Shown in pieces: positions 28,465-36,754 of a stretch of DNA of 64,000 bases (position 1 is the stretch's first letter; each line of letters begins with the position of its first letter). The DNA lies in the NCBI GenBank assembly GCA_014802325.1, contig JAAVCK010000002.1, positions 1-64,000 of the forward strand, given 5' to 3'. Under the pieces are notes generated by a model. The model saw only the letters and a list, made by a program, of their open reading frames with translations. It had not been told where the DNA came from and did no database searches. The position numbers and the translations under genes were made by a program. This DNA comes from Bacteroides sp. (GTDB taxonomy: Bacteria > Bacteroidota > Bacteroidia > Bacteroidales > Muribaculaceae).

Positions 28465-29007
28465 TTAAAATGTTATTCCTAATGTCATACCTATTCTATT
28501 TACGCCGGTGACCTCATTGCCCTGCTTAATCGACGGGAAACTCAGGCCGCAATATGAATAGTTTAGCAGCAGATAGCTCTGATATGTCGCACCCGACGCA
28601 AGATTAAAACCAATACCCGGCGACACATACAGTTCTCGCTGCGAAGGGCGCTCGGAGTCGCTGGCGAATACACATCCTATTCGGGCGTCGATAAATACCA
28701 GACGTTTCTTCTTGGAGAAACTGCTTCTGAATCCGGCATACACGGGGAAGAATCGACCCGAGTGCGACATCACCATATTGATACCGGCGCCTATACCTGC
28801 GAAGTCTATGATATCATTGCGCCATCCGAGGAAGCCGCCAAGATCGATAGTGGACATATCATCGCCACACACATCTATCGAGGGACCTATCTCTGCGCCC
28901 CAAGCGAAATGACCGCCTCGCCCCGTCTTGTCAGACGCATTCACATCAGCGGCTCCGACCATCATCAGCAGGCAGCATATTATACTACCGATAAAGCGGC
29001 GCGTCAT
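28465..29007 (-). CDS. Small outer-membrane beta-barrel-like protein
   Basis: The protein has a signal peptide (about 24 residues from MTRRFIG, ending VNAS) and alternating amphipathic strands rich in glycine and aromatics (FAWGAEIGPSIDV, GGFLGWRNDI, LYVSPGIGFNLASG, YLLLNYSYCGLSF). It ends with an aromatic residue (GITF), as outer-membrane barrels do. No family name can be given; it resembles PorT/OmpW-sized barrels. The ATG at 29007 overlaps the prmA stop (ATGA) and is preferred over the longer frame from 29034. Confidence 0.6.
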   Translation of the reverse strand: MTRRFIGSIICCLLMMVGAADVNASDKTGRGGHFAWGAEIGPSIDVCGDDMSTIDLGGFLGWRNDIIDFAGIGAGINMVMSHSGRFFPVYAGFRSSFSKKKRLVFIDARIGCVFASDSERPSQRELYVSPGIGFNLASGATYQSYLLLNYSYCGLSFPSIKQGNEVTGVNRIGMTLGITF

Positions 29008-29861
29008 GACGGATCGTATTTCAGTTTCAGGCATGTCCAGTCGCCGGTTTCCACGGTGTGGCCTTCATATTTCAGGCCGAGCGGCTCAGCCACTTTCATC
29101 ACCTCGGGAATGTCGCTTTCATAAAATCCGCTGAGCAGCATCTCTGCACCCGGTTTCATGGCCTCGACATAGCGAGGAAGATCGGCAGTGATGATATTGC
29201 GGTTGATGTTGGCTATAAACAGGTCAGCTGCGGGCACACCCGAAAGGGCCGAGGCGTCGCCGTTGACCACCGTCACATTTTCCACATGGTTGAGCGGCAT
29301 ATTCTCACACGCGTTCTCATATGCCCAGCCGTCTATTTCTATCGCCGTCACGTGCTTTGCTCCTTTCATGGAGCTTAATATGGCGAGAATACCGGTGCCG
29401 GTACCCATATCTATCACCTCCATACCCGATTTCACATCGTCGAGCAGTCGGCGTATGATTAGCGAGGTCGTGGCATGATGACCGGTTCCGAAAGCCATCT
29501 TGGGATCTATTACTATATCATAATCACAGACAGGGATATCATGATGAAACGTGCTGTGTATCACACAGCGGTCGCCTATCACAATAGGCTTGAAGTAATT
29601 TTTCTCCCACTCTTCGTTCCAGTCGCGACCCTCCACGACTTCAGCTCCGGCGAGCGTCACCCGGGCATCGAGCGGAAAAGAGGCAACCGCATCGCTGATC
29701 GAAGCCTCGTCATAAAGTTCTTTCTGTATATAGGCCGTGAGACCTTTTTCGTCAGGCAGAAACGACTCGCATCCGACCTCGGCGAGCATGGCGGCAAGCA
29801 CATCGGTAGCCACTTCACTGCAGGGGTCTACATCGAGACGTATCTCCACGTAATCGTTCAT
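29004..29861 (-). CDS. prmA: Ribosomal protein L11 methyltransferase
   Basis: PrmA methylates ribosomal protein L11 using S-adenosylmethionine. The N-terminal substrate-recognition domain covers about 1-110, including DWNEEWEKNYFKPIVIG. The Rossmann-like methyltransferase domain follows: MAFGTGHHATT, motif I IDMGTGTGILAI, and ANINRNII at the catalytic position where many homologues have NILA. Length 285 is normal. It overlaps the downstream barrel gene by 4 nt and lies 47 nt after the small gene at 29909. Confidence 0.93.
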   Translation of the reverse strand: MNDYVEIRLDVDPCSEVATDVLAAMLAEVGCESFLPDEKGLTAYIQKELYDEASISDAVASFPLDARVTLAGAEVVEGRDWNEEWEKNYFKPIVIGDRCVIHSTFHHDIPVCDYDIVIDPKMAFGTGHHATTSLIIRRLLDDVKSGMEVIDMGTGTGILAILSSMKGAKHVTAIEIDGWAYENACENMPLNHVENVTVVNGDASALSGVPAADLFIANINRNIITADLPRYVEAMKPGAEMLLSGFYESDIPEVMKVAEPLGLKYEGHTVETGDWTCLKLKYDPS

Positions 29862-29908
29862 AAGCTGTAAGAAATGTAATGAATGTGATAAAAAAATAGT
29901 TCCGGCTG

Positions 29909-30202
29909 TCAGCGTCCGCGCAGGCTCTTGAATATACGGAAGACACTCTTGCCTATCTTGAATGTAAGCACGGCTACATCCACATAGCTCAGCGCGCCGA
30001 GCAGACGTGTGAATATATTCTGTCCTCCACCCATCGGACCGCTGAATGCCTCCGACACGTTCGATGCGTTATGCACCAGACGTTCGCGGGCTATCTCAAG
30101 ACGCGCGGCCGTGTAGGCTCTCATATAGCGGAGTTCGTCGATAGTGAAACCATCCCATTGTTCGCCGTCGTGAGCCGGCAGTTTAGGCATATTGTTCATC
30201 AC
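29909..30202 (-). CDS. Small conserved-type protein beside the holin-like gene
   Basis: The 97-residue protein is hydrophilic at its N-terminus (WDGFTIDELRYMRAYTAARLEIARERL) and has a weakly hydrophobic C-terminal stretch (LLGALSYVDVAVLTFKIGKSVFRIF). Its ATG overlaps the stop of the upstream holin-like gene by 4 nt, which supports expression and a joint function. I do not recognise a named family. Confidence 0.6.
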   Translation of the reverse strand: MMNNMPKLPAHDGEQWDGFTIDELRYMRAYTAARLEIARERLVHNASNVSEAFSGPMGGGQNIFTRLLGALSYVDVAVLTFKIGKSVFRIFKSLRGR

Positions 30203-30537
30203 TTGAAAAACAGTTTAGTTATGAATCTCGAAATAGGATTTACTATCAGTTGCTTGCGAAGCACTATCACAAGAGCCAGCAGAAGCAGGTAGAAACCGGT
30301 CATGATGAAATATGCTCCCACCATTCCGGTAGCCTCGGCTATCCATCTCACAAGCGCCATCGATACAAAAAACATCATGATGGCGATGAGCAGGAATGCC
30401 ACCGCACACACCGATGCCGCCGTGAGCAGCACGGTCAGCTTCTCGGCCAGCGTAAACTTCGCATAGTCAATATTGAGCGTGAAGTAATTCTTAACCTCAG
30501 CCCAAAGTGTGCGAAACTGATTATCAGATTCAGCCAT
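30199..30537 (-). CDS. Small two-helix membrane protein, phage holin superfamily / DUF1469 type
   Basis: The 112-residue protein has two long hydrophobic segments (about 35-65 and 75-97) in the hairpin arrangement of DUF1469/Actinobacteriophage-holin-like proteins. A charged N-terminal helix (LWAEVKNYFTLNIDYAKFTLAEKL) precedes them. Despite the name, homologues in Bacteroidota are chromosomal envelope proteins usually found beside YtxH-domain genes, as here. No lysis genes or phage genes are nearby. Confidence 0.7.
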   Translation of the reverse strand: MAESDNQFRTLWAEVKNYFTLNIDYAKFTLAEKLTVLLTAASVCAVAFLLIAIMMFFVSMALVRWIAEATGMVGAYFIMTGFYLLLLALVIVLRKQLIVNPISRFITKLFFK

Positions 30538-30639
30538 AGTGTAATAATCACATATTCGGGCTGCACACGCCCCGCAGCCGGTTACCGGTACGGGTCGCGC
30601 GCAGCCGCATTAATAAGTTGAGTGTGGTATGACCGACTA

Positions 30640-30834
30640 TCAATCGTCGATCTCAGTGGTAAGCTGCTCTACGAGGGCGTCGATTTCGGTCTCGGAGCAG
30701 ATGATACCCTTCTTGCGGAGAATATCCTTGATGCGCTCACGGAGTTCCTCACCCTTTTCAGGAGCGAAAAGCAGAGCTGCACCTGCACCCACGAGGGCGC
30801 CGCCTATAAAGGCATAAAGTACGTTCAGATTCAT
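30640..30834 (-). CDS. YtxH-domain small membrane protein (second copy)
   Basis: A single N-terminal glycine-rich transmembrane helix (LYAFIGGALVGAGAALLFAP) is followed by EKGEELRERI, the YtxH hallmark, and an acidic helical tail. It is 64 residues long and paralogous to the gene immediately upstream. YtxH proteins are linked to general stress and envelope stability, but the mechanism is unknown. Confidence 0.72.
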   Translation of the reverse strand: MNLNVLYAFIGGALVGAGAALLFAPEKGEELRERIKDILRKKGIICSETEIDALVEQLTTEIDD

Positions 30835-30887
30835 TGTTATTTCAGTATTTTAGTGAGTATGGTGGAAGTCGGATGATTCAGCCGGTA

Positions 30888-31085
30888 TCAGTCTTTGAGT
30901 TCCTCGGCGATCTCGTCTGCGAGTTCTTCTATCTTGCTCTTCTGGAGCTTGACTCCTTTTGATTCGAGATACTTCACGATATTCTTACGAGTACGTTCGC
31001 CTTTCTCGGGAGCGCAAAGAAGACCTACTGCAGCACCTGCTACGGCACCGCCTAATACTGCTAATACGATGTTTAAAGCTTTCAT
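30888..31085 (-). CDS. YtxH-domain small membrane protein (first copy)
   Basis: The layout is the same as its downstream neighbour: one glycine/alanine-rich helix (VLAVLGGAVAGAAVGLLCAP), then EKGERTRKNI and a charged tail ending in EEIAEELKD-like acidic sequence. The two are 53 nt apart and clearly a tandem duplication that has diverged. This gene is the first of the minus-strand envelope cluster. Confidence 0.72.
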   Translation of the reverse strand: MKALNIVLAVLGGAVAGAAVGLLCAPEKGERTRKNIVKYLESKGVKLQKSKIEELADEIAEELKD

Positions 31086-31178
31086 TTCAGATATATTTTA
31101 GTGATTAATATTTTCATTTACTGTATTTACAACAATCGTATGTACAGGATTGTTCGCAGACTTTACTAATATTCTTGA

Positions 31179-32312
31179 TTATATATTGATGCTGATGATT
31201 ATAGCCAGAGCCACGAGCAGAGATACTATTACACCGAGTATAATCCATCTCGTCAAGCGGCGCTTCCGTCGGGCTGCCGGAGCATTGTGCTCCTCAGTGC
31301 GGATTCGGTCATCGTCAGTCACTATCGACGAGAGCAGAGCGCTGTTAAATACCGTCACACTCTCATATCTGTCATGCCAGTCAGGACTCATGGCCTTAAT
31401 CGTGGCTACTCTGAATGATTCGGGTATATTGTCGGGAAGCATCGACGAGATTATGTCTTCGTCTACGTCTTCGGCCAGCGGCGGCTCTTCGCCTGTAAGT
31501 GCATAAGTGAGTATGGCTCCAAGCGAGTAAAGATTGGTCTGCGGCAAAAACTTGTCGAGTTCGCCATACTGCTCGCGCGGCGCATAGCGGTCAGGGCACG
31601 ACAGAGGCGGCAACTGAAGCGCGCCCTCGCCCTCGGGGGTAAACATCTTACACGAGTAGAGCTGGGTGAGCACCGGACGCACCGTCCCGTCGGCATGGCG
31701 GTCTATTATTATAGCATCGGGCGACAGACCGGTGTGGAGTATGCGGTTAGTGTGAAATCTTCTAACTGCCTTGAATATAGGCTCAAGAAGCATACGGGCT
31801 TCTCTGACCTGTATGGCACCGTTTTCCTCAATATATTTTCGCAGCGTAGGACCTTCAAGATATTCTGTCACGTAATAATACGTGCCGTTGGCTTCAAAAT
31901 CGTCCACCAGCTGAAGGAAGTCTTCATTGCCCTCCGTAGCTTTTTTCAGACATTCTACGGTATTTCTGAATACCTGCTGAAAATCATCCACCGTCGATTC
32001 GGAATATTCGTCGATAGCAAGTTCCTTATCATCGTCGGCCCTATCGCTGCAGTGAAACATGAAGTGCTCGCGGATGACATATTTCTTCATCGGGGCGGGT
32101 TCGACAGGTGCTGATCGCTGAAGTGGCAGCGGCGAAGTGATTTGGCTCAGTCCGTGGCGCGGCCGTGGCTCCACTATCGGATTAAGCGGCTCACCGGTGG
32201 CTAAGTATGTGATACCGAAACCATCCTGCTGCTCCGGTTCAATTATGGTATATATGTTTTTATCGCTGCGGAGCACCGCTCCTTTTTTCAGCGCCTTTTT
32301 AAACTCTTTCAT
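31179..32312 (-). CDS. Degenerate protein kinase (pseudokinase) with C-terminal membrane anchor
   Basis: A Hanks-type kinase fold is recognisable: glycine loop GFGITYL (about 31-37), VIREHFM (78-85), the hinge-like YYVTEYLEG (about 146-154), the catalytic-loop position HTGLSPDA (193-200), RYAPREQYG, and NLYSLGAILTYALTG. The key residues are exchanged: VAIK lysine to R81, catalytic Asp of HRD to Gly, the loop Lys and Asn to Ser and Ala, and no DFG follows (LTQLYSC). A proline-rich insertion of about 35 residues separates the glycine loop from strand 3. A basic stretch and one transmembrane helix (about 353-375) end the protein, so the domain faces the cytosol. The ATG at 32312 is preferred over a TTG at 32327. 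It follows the phosphatase gene by about 15 nt. Confidence 0.8.
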   Translation of the reverse strand: MKEFKKALKKGAVLRSDKNIYTIIEPEQQDGFGITYLATGEPLNPIVEPRPRHGLSQITSPLPLQRSAPVEPAPMKKYVIREHFMFHCSDRADDDKELAIDEYSESTVDDFQQVFRNTVECLKKATEGNEDFLQLVDDFEANGTYYYVTEYLEGPTLRKYIEENGAIQVREARMLLEPIFKAVRRFHTNRILHTGLSPDAIIIDRHADGTVRPVLTQLYSCKMFTPEGEGALQLPPLSCPDRYAPREQYGELDKFLPQTNLYSLGAILTYALTGEEPPLAEDVDEDIISSMLPDNIPESFRVATIKAMSPDWHDRYESVTVFNSALLSSIVTDDDRIRTEEHNAPAARRKRRLTRWIILGVIVSLLVALAIIISINI

Positions 32313-32327
32313 AGCGTATTGCTTCAA

Positions 32328-33626
32328 TTACTCAGCCGGCATATAGTTTTCACGCTCTATCACCTTGCGGTAATAATCTTTCACGTCGCTCCAGCGGTAG
32401 AATGGAGCGATGTCGGTAGCTACCGGTATGGACTTCTCTTCTTCATTGAGCATGAACTTTACTATAACGTCGCCCGAAGGATTCCGGAAAAATACCATCT
32501 GTAGATTTCCTCCCATCGGAGAGATCTTAAAGTCAGCATATGATTTATAAAGTTCGGCTGCGTCGGCCACCGAGGCGTTACATCCTTCTATCTCCATGAG
32601 CGCTACCAGCGGGATAAGATTGCCGTCGTGACCGAAACGGAGATCAGCACCCGCGCGGCCTGAGTCGATAGCTTTATCAGCGCACTCAAGTATATTGTTA
32701 AGCAGTGGTTTGGCACAGTCAAGGAGCATACCGTTAGCCATGGGCGGATTACAGTTGGTAGCATAGAAGCGATAGTTGAACGATTGCCACAGGTCAAACA
32801 TCTCCTCAGCAGTAAGAATGTCATAGAATCTCACCGGCGATTCCATATTCTGCATATCCACGGTCACCCAATAGACGCTCCACATGAAATCATGCGGATC
32901 TACATTGCCATACACATACTCCGGATCTGAGAATATCGACGAAACGAGCCGGTCGGGCGACGTCATGCTCCTCTCGAATTTCCGCGTCGGTTCGGTAGTA
33001 GGACCTCCGTGGCGCGTAAAGTGATTGGCCTGCGGAGTGTGGTAATTGAGATAATACATATGTCTCTGCGAAGATTCACGAGGTATCTCCAGCGCGGGAT
33101 TCACCTCTTTAAGCCCTTCACAAAACGAATTCATCGAATGTGCGCAGCGCATCACCACCGTAGAGCGGGCAAACACATTTGCCGTATCGGGAAATACCGT
33201 CGGGTAATTGGTGATCATTCTTCGGGCTATGCCGCGATGCTGCCGGTGGCCGAGCGGAGTGAGCTCGCCCCCGCGCCCTTCGGCTTCCTGCCATACACTG
33301 TCGAGTCGCTCGGTCAGGCTCAGTCCCAGCGGAGTGAGCGCGCCGGCTTTACGTGCATCTTTAAGAAGGTCGAGCAGTCGGCTGTAGTCACGATCGCCTA
33401 TCAGATACCTGGAGCCGTGACGGCCATAATGCGAAATATAAAATGGCTCATACCCATCGGGGGCTGACGTGACCTGACGTCCCTCATCTCCTACAGGATA
33501 TGCGTAATATATTCCTCCGGCTTTAGCGGGGGTGGCTATGATTTCCTCAAGCGACGTCTGCGCATAAACGGCAGTGAATGAAGCTATCAGCGATATTACG
33601 CAGCTTAGTATTCTATAATGGTTCAT
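32328..33626 (-). CDS. Secreted histidine acid phosphatase, MINPP/phytase-like
   Basis: After a signal peptide (about 22 residues, ending VYA-Q) the histidine-phosphatase motif R69-H-G-S-R73 appears in YISHYGRHGSRY. The second catalytic motif is H333-D334 in LRFGHDGNLIPL. The size, the HD proton donor and the sequence style match the Bacteroides MINPP-type inositol polyphosphate phosphatases, which remove phosphate from phytate outside the cytosol. The substrate is inferred from similarity. The ATG at 33626 begins directly with the signal peptide, so the 16-residue longer frame is rejected. It heads a two-gene unit with the pseudokinase. Confidence 0.85.
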   Translation of the reverse strand: MNHYRILSCVISLIASFTAVYAQTSLEEIIATPAKAGGIYYAYPVGDEGRQVTSAPDGYEPFYISHYGRHGSRYLIGDRDYSRLLDLLKDARKAGALTPLGLSLTERLDSVWQEAEGRGGELTPLGHRQHRGIARRMITNYPTVFPDTANVFARSTVVMRCAHSMNSFCEGLKEVNPALEIPRESSQRHMYYLNYHTPQANHFTRHGGPTTEPTRKFERSMTSPDRLVSSIFSDPEYVYGNVDPHDFMWSVYWVTVDMQNMESPVRFYDILTAEEMFDLWQSFNYRFYATNCNPPMANGMLLDCAKPLLNNILECADKAIDSGRAGADLRFGHDGNLIPLVALMEIEGCNASVADAAELYKSYADFKISPMGGNLQMVFFRNPSGDVIVKFMLNEEEKSIPVATDIAPFYRWSDVKDYYRKVIERENYMPAE

Positions 33627-33705
33627 GGCCTTGGTAGTTAGTGTTGACTCAATATCGCAAGCTCGGTCAGGCAATACTCGTGCCGAAACTCACATTAGTA
33701 GATGG

Positions 33706-33735
33706 CAAAGATAAGAAAAAACTTCCTATCATCAA
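33706..33735 (-). promoter_or_regulatory. Promoter of the phosphatase-pseudokinase unit
   Basis: TTG (33735-33733), a 19-nt spacer and TATCTTTG (33713-33706) on the minus strand form a full Bacteroidota promoter. It overlaps back-to-back with the promoter of the Wzi-like operon. Confidence 0.65.
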
Positions 33736-33745
33736 GAATAATTCG

Positions 33746-33753
33746 TAACTTTG
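33746..33753 (+). promoter_or_regulatory. -7 box of the Wzi-like/LegB/rpoN operon
   Basis: TAACTTTG lies 20 nt before the ATG at 33773. The -33 region overlaps the divergent promoter and lacks a clear TTG. Confidence 0.5.
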
Positions 33754-33772
33754 GGGCACAAAATACCACATA

Positions 33773-35296
33773 ATGCGAATATACAAGTCTCTTACCACTC
33801 TAACACTCGCTTTAGCCTCAATGATGACCGCCGGCGCACAGCAGCAGGTCAACTATCAGGCATCGCTCACACTCGGTGCCGGAAGCGGCGAATTTGCCCC
33901 CTACTACATATCATCGCTGAGGGGTGGTCGCTATTCCGGACAATATAATTCATGGCTGTCGGCCGGGATATGGAAAGATATGGACCACTCGCGACGTTTC
34001 AGCTACGGATTTGGTGCGGAACTGATGGCCGGCTACGGCTCGGGCATAGATTATGAGCGTTACGACGCACAGACTGACTCGTGGTTCACTCATAAAGTCA
34101 GTCCGTCGGCCGGCCGCATACAGCAGCTCTATGGCGAAGTCAAATATCGAAGCTTGTTTCTATGGGCCGGTATGCGCGACGCTTCAAGTCCGCTTCTCAA
34201 TCAGGAGCTCACAAGCGGCGACCTCGTGGAAAGCGGCAACGCCCGAGGCATTCCTCAGGTCAGAGCCGGATTCATTGACTTTCAGAATGTACCGTTCACC
34301 AACGGTTGGTTGCAGATTCAGGGCGAACTGTCGTATGGGAAATACACCGACAACGGTTGGATGAAAGACCAGTTCAACCGCTGGAACTCTCACCTGTCGA
34401 CGGGTGAATATTACCACTACAAGCGCCTGTATTTCCGTATCGCCGACCACAAACCCTTCACCGTGACTTTCGGTATGCAGTCGGCGGCTGAGTTCGGCGG
34501 CCATGTGGCGTGGTATGACAAGGGCGTCAACTATCTCAGCGAGAAGCGTCCGCTCAGACTCAAGGACTTCATATCGATGCTCGTGCCCAACGAAGACGGT
34601 ACCGACGGATACTATGCCGGCAATCATCTTGGCGCTTGGGATTTTCAGGCCAGATACCGGTTTAAGAACAACGCCACCGCCAAAGCCTACTTCTCATGGC
34701 CGTGGGAAGACGGTTCGGGTATTGGTAAGCTCAACGGCTGGGACGGTCTGTGGGGACTCGAATATAATTCAGGCAAACGCGCCATAGTGACTGGTGCCGT
34801 GATAGAGTATATCGACCTAACCAATCTCAGCGGCCCGATACACTTCGCTCCCGCCGACTATCCGGGCACCACTCTGCCGGGTGAAGCTACCGGTGCCGAC
34901 GACTATTACAACAATACATCATACGGCCCTTACACAAACTACGGATTCACCATCGGCTCCCCTACTGTGGCCGGAACTATCTATAACACCGACGGCTATG
35001 CACAGATCGTGACCAACCGTCTGCGCGGCTTCCATGCGGCAGTGAAAGGTAATATATTGCCTTGCCTCGACTACCGCCTCAAGGTAGGCTACCGAAAGGC
35101 GTGGGGTAATGCGAAACTCACCCTGCCCCGTCCCCGCCACCTGACATCGGTAATGCTCGAAGCCACGTGGCGCATAGAGCGAATCAAAGGTCTCTCTCTG
35201 CTGGCCCAGGCTGAGTTAGACCGCGGCAATCTGCCTTGCGACGCCACCGCTCTGATGGTGACATTACGTTACGACGGTTCATTCAACATCAAATGA
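33773..35296 (+). CDS. Wzi-like outer-membrane capsule-assembly protein
   Basis: A signal peptide (about 22 residues) precedes a long chain of beta-strands typical of an 18-stranded barrel, as in the Wzi capsule assembly family of Bacteroidota. Recognisable pieces are PYYISSLRGGRYSG, WAGMRDASSPLLNQELTSGDL, GFIDFQNVPFTNGWLQIQGELSYGKY and a C-terminal strand LMVTLRYDGSF. Wzi in Enterobacteria binds capsule polymer at the surface; in Bacteroidota the role is inferred. It is the first gene of an operon that goes on to a lipoprotein and nonulosonic-acid-like sugar genes. Confidence 0.82.
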   Translation: MRIYKSLTTLTLALASMMTAGAQQQVNYQASLTLGAGSGEFAPYYISSLRGGRYSGQYNSWLSAGIWKDMDHSRRFSYGFGAELMAGYGSGIDYERYDAQTDSWFTHKVSPSAGRIQQLYGEVKYRSLFLWAGMRDASSPLLNQELTSGDLVESGNARGIPQVRAGFIDFQNVPFTNGWLQIQGELSYGKYTDNGWMKDQFNRWNSHLSTGEYYHYKRLYFRIADHKPFTVTFGMQSAAEFGGHVAWYDKGVNYLSEKRPLRLKDFISMLVPNEDGTDGYYAGNHLGAWDFQARYRFKNNATAKAYFSWPWEDGSGIGKLNGWDGLWGLEYNSGKRAIVTGAVIEYIDLTNLSGPIHFAPADYPGTTLPGEATGADDYYNNTSYGPYTNYGFTIGSPTVAGTIYNTDGYAQIVTNRLRGFHAAVKGNILPCLDYRLKVGYRKAWGNAKLTLPRPRHLTSVMLEATWRIERIKGLSLLAQAELDRGNLPCDATALMVTLRYDGSFNIK

Positions 35297-35306
35297 AGTA
35301 TCTCTC

Positions 35307-35765
35307 ATGAAAACAATAATACGCTTTTTCGTGCTTCTGACGCTGGTGTTCACGGCCGGCAGCTGCACTCACAACAATGGTGACATCGGTCCGCTGTTCG
35401 GTTACTGGCGTCTTGACGAAATGACCGTCGACGGCACGCCTGAAAATCTTTACGACAATACCGGAGTGGAGCTCTACGCTTTCGCATTTCAAAGCAATGT
35501 GATGTATATACAGACCATGCTCCCTCATCTTGACTACGAACGTGCATTCGGCACCTGGACTCTCGACGGCGACGTGATACAATGGCATTTCCGCTGGACC
35601 GACGACAATAAATATGCCAACTACGATGAGCCCGAAGCATTGAAACTCGATCCGTCGGGACTCACCACCCTCCGCGTCCTACGCCTCACATCGTCACATC
35701 TCGATGTGGAGTATACCGATACCGAAGGCCAACTGATACGCTACTATCTTTCAAAAACGAAATGA
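35307..35765 (+). CDS. Lipocalin-like lipoprotein
   Basis: The signal peptide ends in a lipobox with cysteine C20 (AGSC). The 130-residue mature domain shows a lipocalin-like pattern: GYWRLDEMTVDG, AFAFQSNVMYIQT, GTWTLDGDVIQWHF and LTSSHLDVEYTD. It is about the size of the DUF4847/lipocalin-like Bacteroidota family. The ligand is unknown. It starts 10 nt after the Wzi-like gene and overlaps the next gene by 4 nt. Confidence 0.7.
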   Translation: MKTIIRFFVLLTLVFTAGSCTHNNGDIGPLFGYWRLDEMTVDGTPENLYDNTGVELYAFAFQSNVMYIQTMLPHLDYERAFGTWTLDGDVIQWHFRWTDDNKYANYDEPEALKLDPSGLTTLRVLRLTSSHLDVEYTDTEGQLIRYYLSKTK

Positions 35766-36754
35766 CATCACAACTTAAAGGAAAAGTTCTCGTGACAGGA
35801 GCCGACGGCTTCATCGGCTCGCACCTTGTGGAGCATCTTCTTGACCGTGGACTCGAAGTCAGAGCTCTGAGCCAGTACAATTCGTTCAACAACTGGGGCT
35901 GGCTTGAAGACATTCATTCTCCCGGGCTGGAAGTGGTGACAGGGGATGTGCGCGATCCCAATCTCTGCCGCGAGATAGTGAAAGGTTGCGACACGATATT
36001 TCATCTCGCCGCCCTTATTGCCATACCATACAGCTACACAGCCCCCGACAGCTATGTCGACACCAATATCAAAGGTACGCTCAATATCTGTCAGGCCGCC
36101 CGCGATGCCGGCAGCCGCAGGGTGATAGTGACCTCTACAAGCGAGGTCTACGGTACTGCACAATATGTGCCCATCGATGAGAAGCACCCCAAGCAACCTC
36201 AGTCGCCCTACTCGGCCACCAAGATCGGGGCTGACGCTCTGGCCCTGAGTTTTCACAATGCTTTCGATCTGCCGGTGGTAGTGGCCCGTCCTTTCAATAC
36301 CTACGGCCCCCGACAGAGCGCCCGAGCTATCATCCCTACTATTATATCGCAGATAGCCTCGGGGAAAGATGTGATAAAAGTGGGTGACCTCACCCCTACC
36401 CGCGACTTCAACTTTGTAGCCGATACGGCTCGCGGCTTCATAGCGCTTGCCGAGGCTCCGGGGATAGAAGGCCGTGAAATCAACATAGCCACCGGCACTG
36501 AGGTCAGCATGCGCGATACGCTCCTCACCATAGCCCGCGTTATGGGCCGCGAAGTGGATTTCGTGACCGATCCGGCCCGACTTCGCCCGAGCAGTAGCGA
36601 GGTTTTCAGACTCTGCGGCGACAATAAGCTGATAACATCGCTCACGTCGTGGCGTCCGGAAGTGTCGCTCGAAGATGGACTGCGCGTCACGGCCGAATGG
36701 TTCACCCGCCCTGAAAATCTCGCAAAATACAAGCCCGATATTTATAACCGATGA
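35762..36754 (+). CDS. NAD-dependent sugar 4,6-dehydratase/epimerase, LegB-like
   Basis: This is an extended short-chain dehydrogenase of 330 residues. The nucleotide motif GADGFIGSHL is at about 13-22, the catalytic STSEVYG segment near residue 125, and the Y-x-x-x-K pair in PYSATKIGADAL. The GLEVRALSQYNSFNNWGWLE segment is a hallmark of the LegB group, which makes the 4-keto-6-deoxy form of UDP-GlcNAc at the start of legionaminic-acid synthesis. The exact sugar is inferred. It overlaps both neighbours by 4 nt. Confidence 0.82.
   Translation: MTSQLKGKVLVTGADGFIGSHLVEHLLDRGLEVRALSQYNSFNNWGWLEDIHSPGLEVVTGDVRDPNLCREIVKGCDTIFHLAALIAIPYSYTAPDSYVDTNIKGTLNICQAARDAGSRRVIVTSTSEVYGTAQYVPIDEKHPKQPQSPYSATKIGADALALSFHNAFDLPVVVARPFNTYGPRQSARAIIPTIISQIASGKDVIKVGDLTPTRDFNFVADTARGFIALAEAPGIEGREINIATGTEVSMRDTLLTIARVMGREVDFVTDPARLRPSSSEVFRLCGDNKLITSLTSWRPEVSLEDGLRVTAEWFTRPENLAKYKPDIYNR

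Noticed and set aside
29909-31085. Prophage, suggested by the holin-like annotation
   Set aside because: No structural, integrase or lysis genes are near; the holin-superfamily/YtxH set is a chromosomal envelope cluster in this phylum.
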